Source: Paulinella micropora
Taxonomy: Eukaryota > Cercozoa > Imbricatea > Euglyphida
Assembly (NCBI GenBank): GCA_009731375.1
Contig: BJOX01000005.1
Span: forward strand, 34,143 to 98,142
DNA length: 64,000 nucleotides
Reading direction: 5' to 3'
Shown: piece by piece, positions 1 through 10,907 of the stretch
Layout of the letters: every line of letters begins with the position of its first letter
How positions within the stretch are numbered: the first letter of the stretch is position 1
Notes under the pieces: generated by a model
The model's database searches: none
What the model saw: the letters and a program-made list of their open reading frames with translations, nothing else
What the model was told of the DNA's origin: nothing
Made by a program: the position numbers and the translations under genes

Positions 1-160
1 ACAATAACATATATACATAACATAACAACATAATATTAATATCACCGCACAATATATCTAAACAGAAATATTAATTTTAATAACTATAATATAATATTAA
101 TACTGAGCAGCTGAATACTAATTTAATATCGATATCTTCCTTAATACGCTCAACTAGTAC

Positions 161-443
161 TGAATAACTAGGTTTCCACCTTAGATAAAGGTATAACTTA
201 CTAGCTATACTTTTCACGTGGACGTTCCCTGAGTCCAATTGTAAAATTGTTCTCTCAATAAAAATGAAGAAGAAGAAGACAGAAAGACAGACAGACAGGC
301 AGACACACACAGTGACGACTCGACTGAATAACTAGATTTCCACCTAAGATAAAGGTATGACTTACTAGCTATACTTTTCACGTGGACGTTCCCTGACTCC
401 AATTGTAAAATTGTTCTCTCAATAAAAGCGAAGAAGAAGAAAA
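161..443. repeat. Imperfect tandem duplication, 164-bp offset
   Basis: A segment starting at 161 recurs at 325 with a few substitutions. Each copy ends in the same AATAAAA-containing stretch followed by GAAGAAGAAG. The AATAAA near the end of each unit could be a polyadenylation signal, so this may be a relic of a retroelement end. No coding potential is convincing here. Sequence 1-160 and 444-640 shows nothing I recognise. Confidence 0.6.
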
Positions 444-641
444 AGTCCAAAACTCCTAACTAAACTCAGTGCGCTTGGAGAAAACCAGTTTCCAATGGAT
501 CAAGTGCCACCACAGTTTGGCTATTCCATTGGGCTTCGTACCTTTCCACGCAAACTTGGCTGCGTGTGAAGACGAACTTAGAAATGCAGTTTTATTTAAT
601 TAAAAGGTCGTAATTATGAGGGGGGAAGGAGATTAATACCT

Positions 642-1001
642 TTGGCAAGAGCGGGTTGTTTGAGGTGTGGGCTCTCCAATCATGGTTGTGGTTCCTCTGT
701 TGATGTGATTTGTGATATATGTCATAATAAGACTCATCATGAGACTCAGGTTTTTCAAGATTGCATTCCTTGCCTTTCTACCTTATTTACTTTACAGATT
801 CAATGTTTTGGTTCTTGTCTTTCATGGAATGGTTTGATTTCTTCTTATCAATGGATACATCTTTTACACTCAACATGTTTTAATTCGTTATATTCTGTTA
901 ATGCTATGAGGCTTTTTCTTGGAGAGAAAAAGACTAACCAGGGGCCTTGCTTCTGGTGTGTCTGTAGGATCATAGTCCTCGACAAGGGGGCTGCCATCCT
1001 A
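642..1001 (+). other. Cys-rich open frame, doubtful
   Basis: An open frame of about 120 codons precedes the (TAC)n array and then runs on as poly-Tyr only because of that repeat. The first 120 residues hold several CxxC pairs (CLRCG, CDIC, CIPC, CFWC), which could be a zinc-binding remnant. I do not recognise a family, and there is no flanking splice or promoter evidence. It may be chance. Confidence 0.15.
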
Positions 1002-1164
<163 letters not shown>

Positions 1165-1260
1165 CCCAGGCCTTCGATTTAATGAAGTTAATTTAACTTA
1201 ACTTCTGGTCATCCATACAAATCGTTAGCTCAAGAGCTATTGATTTAACTAGATGGTGAC

Positions 1261-1311
<51 letters not shown>
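1261..1311. repeat. (CTA)n microsatellite
   Basis: About 17 units of CTA, the second array of the cluster. Confidence 0.95.
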
Positions 1312-1422
1312 TAGACTAGTAAGGGTAACTGTTTTTTCTTATTCAGCCAACGGGAAAACCGATAAAAATAACCCGATGATGATGCAGTGTTTGCAATCAT
1401 AACCGCGTTAAATTTATGTTTT

Positions 1423-1423
<1 letters not shown>

Positions 1424-1515
<92 letters not shown>

Positions 1516-1538
1516 CACTACTACTACTACTACTACTA
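1424..1538. repeat. (TAC)n microsatellite
   Basis: Third (TAC)n array, with one CAC interruption near 1515. The 1539-1725 stretch that follows is unique sequence in which I see no supportable gene. Confidence 0.95.
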
Positions 1539-1725
1539 GATGAGATTCGTGGTTTTACCTGGCCCGGGGACCATTGCGGAGCTCTGCACTGCCAAAGGAA
1601 TCGAGTACACACACTGTTGCATTATATATGGAGTGTTTCGCGTTTCACACAGAATGAACAGCAAATACTGCTGCATGCAAAGCGCTGGATGTGTTGCATG
1701 CTCAAAACGTACCGCATACAAAAGC

Positions 1726-3094
1726 TCATTCATACATACATACATACACACATACATACATACATTACATACATACATATTGTACATTGTATGCATGTAT
1801 GTATGTGTGTATGTATGTATGTATGTATGTACATGCATACATACATACATACATACATCATACATACATGCATGCATGATACATAAATACATACGTACGT
1901 ACGTACCGTATACATACATAACATACATAACATACATAACATACATAACATACATAACATACATAACATACATACATACATACATACATACATACATGCA
2001 TACATACATACATGCATAACATACATAACATACATAACATACATAACATATATAATACATAACATACATAACATACATAACATACATAACATACATACAT
2101 ACATACATACATACGTACGTACGTACGTACGCATACATACATACATACATACATACATACATACATAGATACATACATACATACTATATACTACATACGT
2201 ACATACATACATACATACATACATATGTCATACATACATATGTCATACATACACACATACATACATACATACATACATACATAACATACATACATAACAT
2301 ACATACATACATAACATACATACATACATACATACATACATGCATACATACATGCATACATACATACACACATACATACATGAATACATACATGCATACA
2401 TACATACATACATACATTACATACATTACATACATTACATACATTACATACATTACATAGATTACATACATTGCATACATTGCATATATTACATACATTA
2501 CATACATTACATACATTACATACATTACATACATTGCATACATTACATACATAACATACTTTACATACTTTACATACATTACATACATTACATACATCAC
2601 GTACATTACATACATTACATACATACATACAAATACACATACAAATATACCTACAAATATACATACATAAATACATACATACATACATACATACATTCAT
2701 ACATACATGCATACATACATGCATACATACATACATACGTACGTACGTACGAACGTACGTACGTACGTACGTACATACATACATACACATACAAATATAC
2801 ATACATACATACATACATACATACATACATACATACATACATCATACATACATACGTACATACATACATACATACATACATACATACATACATACATAAC
2901 CCTAACCCTAACCATAACCATAACTTCAATTGAGGACTATGTGAGTCTCTCCATCTTAAAACATACATACATACATACAAACATACATACATACATACAT
3001 ACATACATACATACATACATACATACATACATAAATACATACATAAATACATACATACATACATACATACATACATACATACATACAACTCACA

Positions 3095-3125
<31 letters not shown>

Positions 3126-3172
3126 CATACATTCATGCATACATACATACATACATACATACATACCTCACA
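1726..3172. repeat. (CATA)n satellite-like array with variants
   Basis: About 1.4 kb of tetranucleotide (CATA)n. It contains blocks of the nonanucleotide CATACATAA or CATACATTA, islands of (ACGT)n at 1890-1905, 2112-2130 and 2738-2772, and strand-switched (TATG)n at 1795-1830. All long frames in it are shadows of the repeat. A short unique island at 2895-2960 contains CCCTAA-type units. Confidence 0.95.
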
Positions 3173-3540
3173 ACCTGTTAGACTATTATATTTAATATAG
3201 CAATCCCAGAACCTCTCAACCAAACACTGTTTGCAGTGACAAAGCTTTACTAACAAAAACGCGTGCAAAAATTGACCAAAAAAACAAGGAATTTTGGCAT
3301 TCAGGACACTGCCCTAACGCAAATATTTGCGTGAATTCCAAGAAAATTATATCAGCATCAAGATCGAGTCTGGGGCTAGCCACCCTGCAAATATGAGCTC
3401 CCTCCTTGTTCCGACAAACCATGATTTATTCCGACAGGGGTGCCGAAATGGTTGGGGGGGGGGGGGGGACNNNNNNNNNNTAATGGCACTAATGGTACCG
3501 TTACTTATGTATGACCGGCCTGACTAGCTATTAATATAAT
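3173..3540. other. Unique spacer with assembly gap
   Basis: About 370 bp with no recognisable gene. A G-run at 3452-3468 leads directly into a 10-N gap at 3471-3480. Confidence 0.8.
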
Positions 3541-3554
3541 TATTAATAGTTCCA

Positions 3555-3624
3555 ACACACACACACATACATACATACATACATACATACCATACATACA
3601 TACATACATATATTCATACATACA

Positions 3625-3656
<32 letters not shown>

Positions 3657-3895
3657 CATACATACATACATACATATATACATACATACATACATACATA
3701 CAAACATACATACAAGCATACATACATACATACATACATACATACATACATACAAACATGCATACATACATGCATACATATATGCATACATACATACATA
3801 CATACATAACAGTTATGTATTGTATGTATGTATGAATGTATCCATGTATGTATGTATGCATCCATGTATGTATGATGTACATATGTATGTATGTA
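3555..3895. repeat. (CATA)n array with strand switch
   Basis: (CATA)n up to about 3810, then the reverse-complement register (TATG)n to about 3895. The turning point at 3803-3817 is a short palindrome (CATAAC-AG-TTATG). A C-run and T-run lead into the 10-N gap at 3946-3955. Confidence 0.9.
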
Positions 3896-3955
3896 TATAC
3901 ACTTTCCCTTTTCCTACCCCCCCCCCCCCCCTTTTTTTTTTAAAANNNNNNNNNN

Positions 3956-4500
3956 CATAGTCTATGCGTATTTGGTATGTTTGTGTACAAATATATCTAC
4001 GCGTGCATACACATAGTGTAAATGTAATACATGTGAGTACGTATGCATACTAGTCTGCGTTGTGTGTGTGTGTGTGTGGTGTGTGCCAGGGGATTACTAA
4101 TAGACCTAATCAGAATGGTAGGAGCCAGAACAAGACAGGGAGGCCCTCATGGTTTGTGGGGCATACAGTCGAAGGAGGCAAGGCCAAAAGCCAAAAAGGC
4201 GGGGGCAGGAGCAAAAGATAGCAGGCTTGTTGAGTTATGGAAAAGCCCGCTGCGTCACTTTGCGCCCCACAGCTTCTTCAAGTCATCGCAACTCGCTATG
4301 ACAATAAACTTGCATAATACGCCCAGATGACACGACATGATATACCTGGATGTGTCGGTTAGATATAAATGCATTTAGAATACACATACATATGTATTAC
4401 ATGCGAAAATCGGAATACGAAACGAAGCGAGGGATGGACACAGTGGTTTGACAACCTGTGTTGGCATGTGTTGGTGTGTGTTGGTGTGTTGGTCCACCAG
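3956..4500. other. Unique region upstream of the first identified phosphatase exon
   Basis: It holds a short (GT)n at 4060-4078 and a stretch at 4090-4260 with coding-like composition that could contain upstream exons of the phosphatase gene. A possible acceptor (GTGTGCCAG) ends at 4090. I could not find an in-phase exon that joins to 4501, so the true start of the gene is not placed. Confidence 0.3.
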
Positions 4501-4575
4501 CTTCGAGACGGGCGAAGGACAGGGCTTCTACAAAGTCATCAAGAAAGAAAACATCTCCAACGGAAAGGCTGGTTG

Positions 4576-4630
<55 letters not shown>

Positions 4631-4795
4631 GACACGCACACCCCTTGTCGCGCTCTTACGCGTTTCGTTGCTGTAATGCTGTTGCTGTTTGCTTGCTGGC
4701 GGCGTAGTGATCGTGCGCAAGGACGGCGAGTGGGTCACCGACTCCAAACAGGCCCGCGCGCTCGCCGGTTTTCTTTGCTACCCATCCATCCATCC

Positions 4796-4851
<56 letters not shown>

Positions 4852-4871
4852 CGATATATGTACATAAATAA

Positions 4872-4917
<46 letters not shown>

Positions 4918-5641
4918 GCATACATTCGTTCAATACCATCTGAGAGAGAGAGAGAGAGAGAAAAGGTCGCAAATGGAAGGCAAAAAAGAGAGAACGGTAT
5001 TATCTTCGACAAGGCAGAAAGGGTTTGTGTCCGCACGCTGCCAGGCGCAGGCATATGTACAACATGTACAACATGTACAATCCACAGGCTTGGGGGCGGG
5101 CTGTACAACATGTACAACATGTACAATGCACAGGCTTGGGGGCGGGCAACTCGTTGGGACCCGGCCAGATCCCCGCAGGCGTGGAGGTGAACAGCTACAT
5201 GCACACACAACCCCAACACACATACACACACATCGAGCCATATTGATCGATCGATCGATCCACCCATCCCAACCAAGGGCAATCCATCCATCCATCCATC
5301 CATCCATACATCCATCCATCCATCCATCCATCCACTGCACATCTTATGTAACTAAACAAATTTAGGATATGCATATGTGCGTGCATATACAGTAGTATTA
5401 CTGCATACATATATACTACATATATACCTTGTGTGTATATTATGTGGACTGTGTGTGATGTGGGCGTGTTGTATCTGGTCAGGTGTACGTGCAGAGCACC
5501 TCCACCAATCGCAAAATCCCCAAAAATGGCTCGGTCCTTTCACTCGCTCCTTCACTACTTCCTTCATGCACGCGTCTGTTTTGTGTGTGCAGTGCTTGTC
5601 TCTCGTGCTGCTTTCTCTCTGCTCTTGGAATGTGGATCGTG

Positions 5642-5690
<49 letters not shown>

Positions 5691-6374
5691 TTACCTACCT
5701 ACCTACCTACCTACCTACCCACCTATTTATCTATCTATCTGTTTACCTAGCTACTACCTACCTACCTACCTACCTACCTATTTATCTATTCATTTATTGA
5801 TATGCGTGTGCGGCAGGCGCTGGTCTGGTTGACTGGCGAGGCGGCTGATGATAGCGCAGCGGGCGACGCGGCAGACAGCGCACACCCGGCCGTCCCGCCC
5901 GCGCCCGCCACCACCGACCAGACCAGCCAGAGCCAGCAGCCACCAGCCAGCAGCCAACAGACCAAGCGCAAGGCCAAAGCAGAGCCCGCCGCGGCGCCCA
6001 AACAGAAAGCGGCTAAAAAAGCCAAGACAACTGGTTCGTGCACAGGCTAGGAAGATAGAGGAAGGGTTTAAAGCTGGCGGGGGTAGCTCTCGCACCCGAA
6101 AGCCGAATTTCTAGATGGGTTAGAAGAAGTCTAAGTCTAATTGCAAAGTTGCGGCGATGTGCTAACTGTGCTTGACACAAAGCGCGCTGACAGACTCACG
6201 CCGTTTGGTAGCATATGTACGTAGCCAGGGAATAGCTTGGGCAAGTAAGGACGAGGAATAGGATACCGTAAGGCTTGCCACACCACACCGAAATTTACGG
6301 TTTCGAGTGCGAGAGAGCCAGCCCGGTCCAGCAAAAGCGGGCCGGGGTCTCTCTCTTTCTCTCTCTCTCTCTCT

Positions 6375-6431
<57 letters not shown>

Positions 6432-6975
6432 CACTCACACGCACACAAAACCCGAACTTTAGGCAGGTATAGAATGGATCTAAGTGAGGATCAATCTACC
6501 AGCTTCCTCGTCGAAATGAGCCCAAAGGGTTGTGAGTAGATCCTGCGATGCCCAACGACCGGCCTTATTTGCTATTAATTGTTTGGCATCAGCTTCATTT
6601 AAAGCGAATTGCCCTACAGTACTATCTAGACATGCATACCCAAACAATAATAGCGAGGTGTGGGCTGGCGTGCAGGCGGACTGGGAAATGAAGGCACCCC
6701 CGAGGGCTGGACCTGGCCACATGACACGCTGCTGTTCTGGGTATGCGCGTGTGTATGTATGTATGTATGTATGTATGTATGTATGTATGTATGTATATAT
6801 GTATATATGTAATGCATTTCATACAATTACCTATACGTGCATAAACACGTAATTAGGTGTATGCGTGTCATGTATGAAGTCGCTTGTGGTGCGTGCCTAG
6901 GAATCCCCTGATATCAAGCATTCAGATAAGCTCGCCATGTTCGACTTTGGTCAGAGTGCGTCTGTGCTTGCATCT

Positions 6976-7024
<49 letters not shown>

Positions 7025-7025
7025 C

Positions 7026-7063
<38 letters not shown>

Positions 7064-7090
7064 AAGATAGATAGATAGATAGATAGATAT

Positions 7091-7145
<55 letters not shown>

Positions 7146-7234
7146 TTCGATTGAGCGAGTCAGTATGTCTGTGTGTGTGTGCGATTGTGAATTACCTTCT
7201 ATTTAGAGTGCGTTTGAGAGAGAAAGAAGCAAGC

Positions 7235-7266
<32 letters not shown>

Positions 7267-7301
7267 GAGGTAGAGTGAAAGGGGCTGGGTGGTGTGTGTC
7301 T

Positions 7302-7332
<31 letters not shown>

Positions 7333-8546
7333 GGGAAGGGGGGGGGGGGGTTNNNNNNNNNNNNNNNNNNNNNNNNNNNNNNNNNNNNNNNNNNNNNNNN
7401 NNNNNNNNNNNNNNNNNNNNNNNNNNNNNNNNNNNGGGAATAGGTGAGGAGGGTTTGCTGTGCCGTGGCTAGACGGCTGTTTGGCCAATACGTCGCTTTT
7501 CAAGAAGGGGCCCGATGCCTGGTCTTACCTCTTCGAGCAGGTGCGACGCCGTGAGCGTGCTGCTGCGTGCGCGCTTCGTGCGTGCGCGCTTGCGCCTCTT
7601 TGTGTTCGTGCGTGCGCGTTGCATGCGTGCGTGTAGAATGAGCATGCGGTTTTGATAGGAAGTGCCTGCGCGTCTCCGCGAGGCACACGAGAAAGGGTAA
7701 CTTGTCCTCTCTCCATGCATCTTACGTCATGATATTTGATGATATACTATGGATGCTGCTATTTTGCTATTGCAGCTAGATATATGACTTACGTACATCA
7801 CATATATTACGTTATGCTATACTGCGTTGTCTATGTCAAATTGTGTGTATCTCTCCCAAATGTGCTTACGTACATGAGAAGTTCCTAGTTCTTAAGTACA
7901 ACGAGCAATGACTTCAAGTGATTCGATCTCAGCCAATGCTGGTTGCTGTCGCCTGTGCAGTGGCTCATTTGAAAGCCCTCGTCAAGAGCTTCCTAATGAG
8001 CTAAGATACAGATTCTGGACACCAGTATTGACTGAGAAAGAAGCGCTTGAAGTCAGTGCTTATTGCACTTAAGAACTAGGAACTTCTCATGTGTCTTAAT
8101 TTCGCATTATCGCTTCTTACCTGGGTCGTTGTTGGTTGCCACGCAGGTACAAAGTGGTTATTTTGACCAACCAGTCGGACATAGGTCGGGCGGCCAAGGT
8201 CAGGCTTCTTCTACATATCAAAATTCGGGTGTCGGGTGCGACATCACTACCCCAGATCAGCAATTTCGCATCCGAAACGCACAACTTTGGGGTAGTGTAG
8301 AATGGGCCTCATCATGCATGCAATTGCACATACTTGCGCATATTTCCATGCTTGAACGTATTTGCACGATGTTACTTAAACATGTTGTACAGCCAGACTC
8401 AAGGAAAAAGGCCATCCTGGAAAAAACAGGTAGCTTCTTTCTCTTCCGTCTATTTTTGCTTGGCTTTTCTTTTCATATGCCCGTGCAGGGCGCTGGTCAT
8501 GCATACATACATACATACATACATACGTACATACATACATACTTAC

Positions 8547-8577
<31 letters not shown>

Positions 8578-9084
8578 CATTCATGCATAACATACATACA
8601 TACATACATACATACATTGCAGCATACATACATACATACATACATACATACATACATACATACATACATGCATACATACATGCATACATACATACATACA
8701 TACATACATACATGCATACATACATACATACATACATACATACATACATACATACACACATAGTGACTGTGCAGGGCGGTTGGGATACATACATACATAC
8801 ATACACATACATACATACATTGCAGCATACATACATACATACATACATACATAGATGCATACATACATGCATACATACATTCATACATACATACATACAT
8901 AAATGCATACATACATACATACATACATACATACATACATACATACACACATAGTGATTGTGCAGGGCGGTTGGGATACATACATACATACATACATACA
9001 TACATACATACATACATACACATACATACATACACACTCACACACACATACATACATACATACATACATACATACATACACACA

Positions 9085-9116
<32 letters not shown>

Positions 9117-9627
9117 CACATACATACATACACACACATACATACATACATACATACATACATACATACACACATAGTGACTGTGCAGGGCGGTTGGGAG
9201 GCTTTGCCATACATACACACTCACACACATACATACACACTCACACACTCACACACATACACACATACATACATACATACATACATACATACATACACAC
9301 ATAGTGATTGTGCAGGTCGGTTGGGAGGCTTTGCCAACATACACACACACACACATACATACATACATACACACTCACACACATACATGCATACATACAT
9401 ACATACATACACACATACTGATTTGTGCAGGGCGCTTGGGATACATACTACATAATACATATACACATACATACATACACACTCACACACATACACACAT
9501 ACATACATACATACATACATACATACTGATTTGCGCAGGGCGGTTGGGAGGCTTCGCCAAACGTGTGGGTATTCCTCTGCAGATCTTAGTGGCAACCGCC
9601 AAGGTCCACTCTCTCTTCAACCATCTG

Positions 9628-9662
<35 letters not shown>

Positions 9663-9757
9663 GTCTGTCTATCTATATATATGTCTATCTGTGGGTATTC
9701 CTCTGCAGATCTTAGTGGCAACAGCCAAGGTCCACTCTCTCTTCAACCATCTGTCTG

Positions 9758-9806
<49 letters not shown>

Positions 9807-9818
9807 GTAATCTATCTG

Positions 9819-9857
<39 letters not shown>

Positions 9858-10174
9858 GTCTATGTATGTATGTATGTATGTATGTATGTATGTATCTATC
9901 TATCTATCTATCTATCTACCTACCTACCTACCTATCTATCTAATCTATCTATGCTGTGTGGTCAGAACAAGACCGATGACGCGTTTCGCAAGCCTGCTGT
10001 GGGCATGTGGACCTACTTGACACAACACGCCAACGGCGGCGGTTCGTGTGTATGTATGTATGTATGTCTGTATGTATGTCTGTATGTATGTCTGTATGTA
10101 TGTCTGTATGTATGTCTGTATGTATGTCTGTATGTATGTCTGTATGTATGTATATATGTATGTCTGTATATATG

Positions 10175-10208
<34 letters not shown>

Positions 10209-10277
10209 TGTATGTATGTATGTATGTGTATGTTGCATTTATGGGCGAGTCACCCAGCCCCCGCACCGCCACTGCTC

Positions 10278-10354
<77 letters not shown>

Positions 10355-10422
10355 CCTATCTACCTATCTACCTATCTACCTATCTACCTATCTATCTATC
10401 TATCGATCTATCTATCCATCCA

Positions 10423-10459
<37 letters not shown>

Positions 10460-10528
10460 GTTGCTGCTGTTCCAGTGACGCCTGATAAGAGCAAGTGCTT
10501 CTTCGTGGGCGATGCCGCCGGTTTCCTC

Positions 10529-10592
<64 letters not shown>

Positions 10593-10631
10593 CTCTCTCT
10601 CTCTCTCTCTTTCTTTCTCTCTTTCTCTCTT

Positions 10632-10685
<54 letters not shown>

Positions 10686-10907
10686 TCTCTCTCCTCTTTA
10701 CCGCCCGCGCTCTCCCCTTCTCTGTCACACACACACACATTCCCGATTGGAAAGTGCGTGGACAGTGTACGTATTTGAATCATGTGCGTGGCAGGCCGGC
10801 CGAAAGACCACGGCAACACGGACAAGGTCTTCGCGGAGCGCGCCGGCCTGACCTTTGCCACCGAAGCCCAGTTCTTCAAGAAACTGCCCGGCACTCCACT
10901 CCCCTAG
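4501..10907 (+). CDS. Polynucleotide 3'-phosphatase, ZDP/PNKP phosphatase family, split gene (5' end not found)
   Basis: Fourteen exons can be joined: 4501-4571, 4708-4767, 5134-5186, 5817-6033, 6676-6740, 6901-6949, 7473-7540, 7659-7696, 8147-8198, 8393-8429, 9539-9603, 9966-10041, 10476-10520, 10795-10907. All 13 introns are GT-AG and every phase matches, giving 335 residues to a TAG. The PNK3P/HAD phosphatase domain fills exons 5-14: [11 protein letters not shown], nucleophile motif [71 protein letters not shown]. Family knowledge: such enzymes remove 3'-phosphates at DNA strand breaks during base-excision and single-strand-break repair. FDFDGCLA and the absence of a C-terminal kinase resemble plant ZDP. 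Exons 1-3 encode a domain I do not recognise, with no PARP-finger cysteines. Exon 4 encodes an Ala/Gln-rich linker with a basic, NLS-like KRKAKA...KKAKK end. Nearly every intron is microsatellite. Exons 5-14 are secure; exons 1-3 are less so. Confidence 0.88.
4579..4630. repeat. (CT)n-(CA)n in phosphatase intron 1
   Basis: Compound dinucleotide repeat filling the centre of the 136-bp intron between 4571 and 4708. The (CT)n is on the sense strand, as in a polypyrimidine tract. Confidence 0.95.
4781..4919. repeat. (CATC)n-(TATC)n-(GATA)n in phosphatase intron 2
   Basis: (TATC)n on one side and (GATA)n on the other, separated by about 20 bp. The intron therefore contains a large perfect-repeat inverted pair able to fold back. 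Confidence 0.95.
5056..5147 (+). repeat. 46-bp tandem duplication spanning a splice acceptor
   Basis: Units 5056-5101 and 5102-5147 differ by one base. Each carries TGTACAACA repeats, an acceptor CACAG and the first bases of exon 3 (GCTTGGGGGCGGGC). Only the second acceptor keeps the frame, because 46 is not a multiple of three. Confidence 0.9.
5242..5335. repeat. (GATC)n and (CCAT)n in phosphatase intron 3
   Basis: Four units of GATC at 5245-5260, then (CATC)n at 5281-5335. Further downstream in the same 630-bp intron lie (TATC)n and (TACC)n at 5641-5797. Confidence 0.9.
5641..5797. repeat. (TATC)n-(TACC)n in phosphatase intron 3
   Basis: Interconverting TATC and TACC tetranucleotides immediately upstream of the acceptor of exon 4 (CGGCAG at 5811-5816). 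Confidence 0.95.
6344..6428. repeat. (CT)n in phosphatase intron 4
   Basis: (CT)n with a few TTTCT interruptions. The rest of this 642-bp intron (6034-6675) is unique and no further exon is required by the phases. Confidence 0.95.
6746..6804. repeat. (GTAT)n in phosphatase intron 5
   Basis: Begins within a few bases of the donor (GTATGCG at 6741) of exon 5, so the array lies almost on the splice site. Confidence 0.9.
6976..7352. repeat. (GT)n-(GA)n-(GATA)n-(GAAA)n-(G)n compound repeat in phosphatase intron 6
   Basis: Successive arrays fill the intron between exons 6 and 7 and end in a G-run with few interruptions (7317-7350). The assembly breaks immediately after it in an 83-N gap at 7353-7435. 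Confidence 0.95.
7353..7435. other. Assembly gap (83 N)
   Basis: Gap inside intron 6 of the phosphatase gene. The two flanking exons are intact and in phase, so no coding sequence need be missing. Confidence 0.95.
7872..8092. mobile_element. 221-bp fold-back (MITE-like) element inside phosphatase intron 8
   Basis: The first and last 26 bases (7872-7897 and 8067-8092) are perfect reverse complements. Imperfect complementarity continues through most of both arms to a centre near 7982, so the whole unit is one long hairpin. It holds no transposase. A 54-codon frame inside is a by-product. I see no convincing target-site duplication. It may be a fold-back MITE or a hairpin RNA source. Confidence 0.7.
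8489..9538 (+). repeat. (CATA)n/(CACA)n array carrying six decoy copies of an exon start
   Basis: The 1.1-kb intron before exon 11 (9539-9603) is a (CATA)n array in which the acceptor and first bases of that exon recur. GTGCAG plus GGCG.T.GG-type sequence starts at 8489, 8775, 8966, 9189, 9316 and 9431. The 9189 and 9316 copies extend to GGTTGGGAGGCTTTGCC. Only the last copy, 9539, continues into the full exon. Confidence 0.9.
9577..9756 (+). repeat. Duplicated 3' half of exon 11 with its donor
   Basis: The segment from GGGTATTCCTCTGCAG through the donor GTCCACTC to CAACCATCTGTCT occurs at 9577-9630 and again at about 9691-9756 with one substitution (ACCGCC to ACAGCC). The copies are separated by (TATC)n. 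The second copy lacks the exon's 5' half. Confidence 0.9.
9757..9950. repeat. (TATC)n-(TATG)n in phosphatase intron 11
   Basis: TATC, TGTC, TATG and TACC tetranucleotides up to the acceptor at 9965. Confidence 0.95.
10047..10460. repeat. (TATG)n, (TATC)n and (CT)n in phosphatase intron 12
   Basis: GTATGTCT and GTAT units at 10047-10228, (TATC)n and (TACC)n at 10277-10420, and (CT)n at 10423-10460, which serves as the polypyrimidine tract of exon 13. Confidence 0.95.
10531..10684. repeat. (CT)n/(CTTT)n in phosphatase intron 13
   Basis: Starts about 10 bp after the donor of exon 13 (GTTTCC at 10521). Confidence 0.95.

Noticed and set aside
1726-3172. Many long ORFs of alternating Met-Tyr-Val-Cys or His-Thr-Tyr-Ile on both strands
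   Set aside because: They are translations of the (CATA)n array in every frame; no codon bias, start context or homology.
4501-5186. PARP-type zinc fingers as in plant ZDP N-termini
   Set aside because: Exons 1-3 contain no cysteines or histidines in the required pattern.
7469-7720. Minus-strand ORFs around 7500-7720
   Set aside because: They are antisense to exons 7 and 8 of the phosphatase, whose phases and motifs fit the plus strand.
7911-8075. 54-codon ORF inside the fold-back element
   Set aside because: It lies within a palindrome and shows no family resemblance.
1726-9530. CRISPR-like array of regular repeats
   Set aside because: Units are 4-nt microsatellites without distinct spacers or cas genes, in a eukaryotic context.
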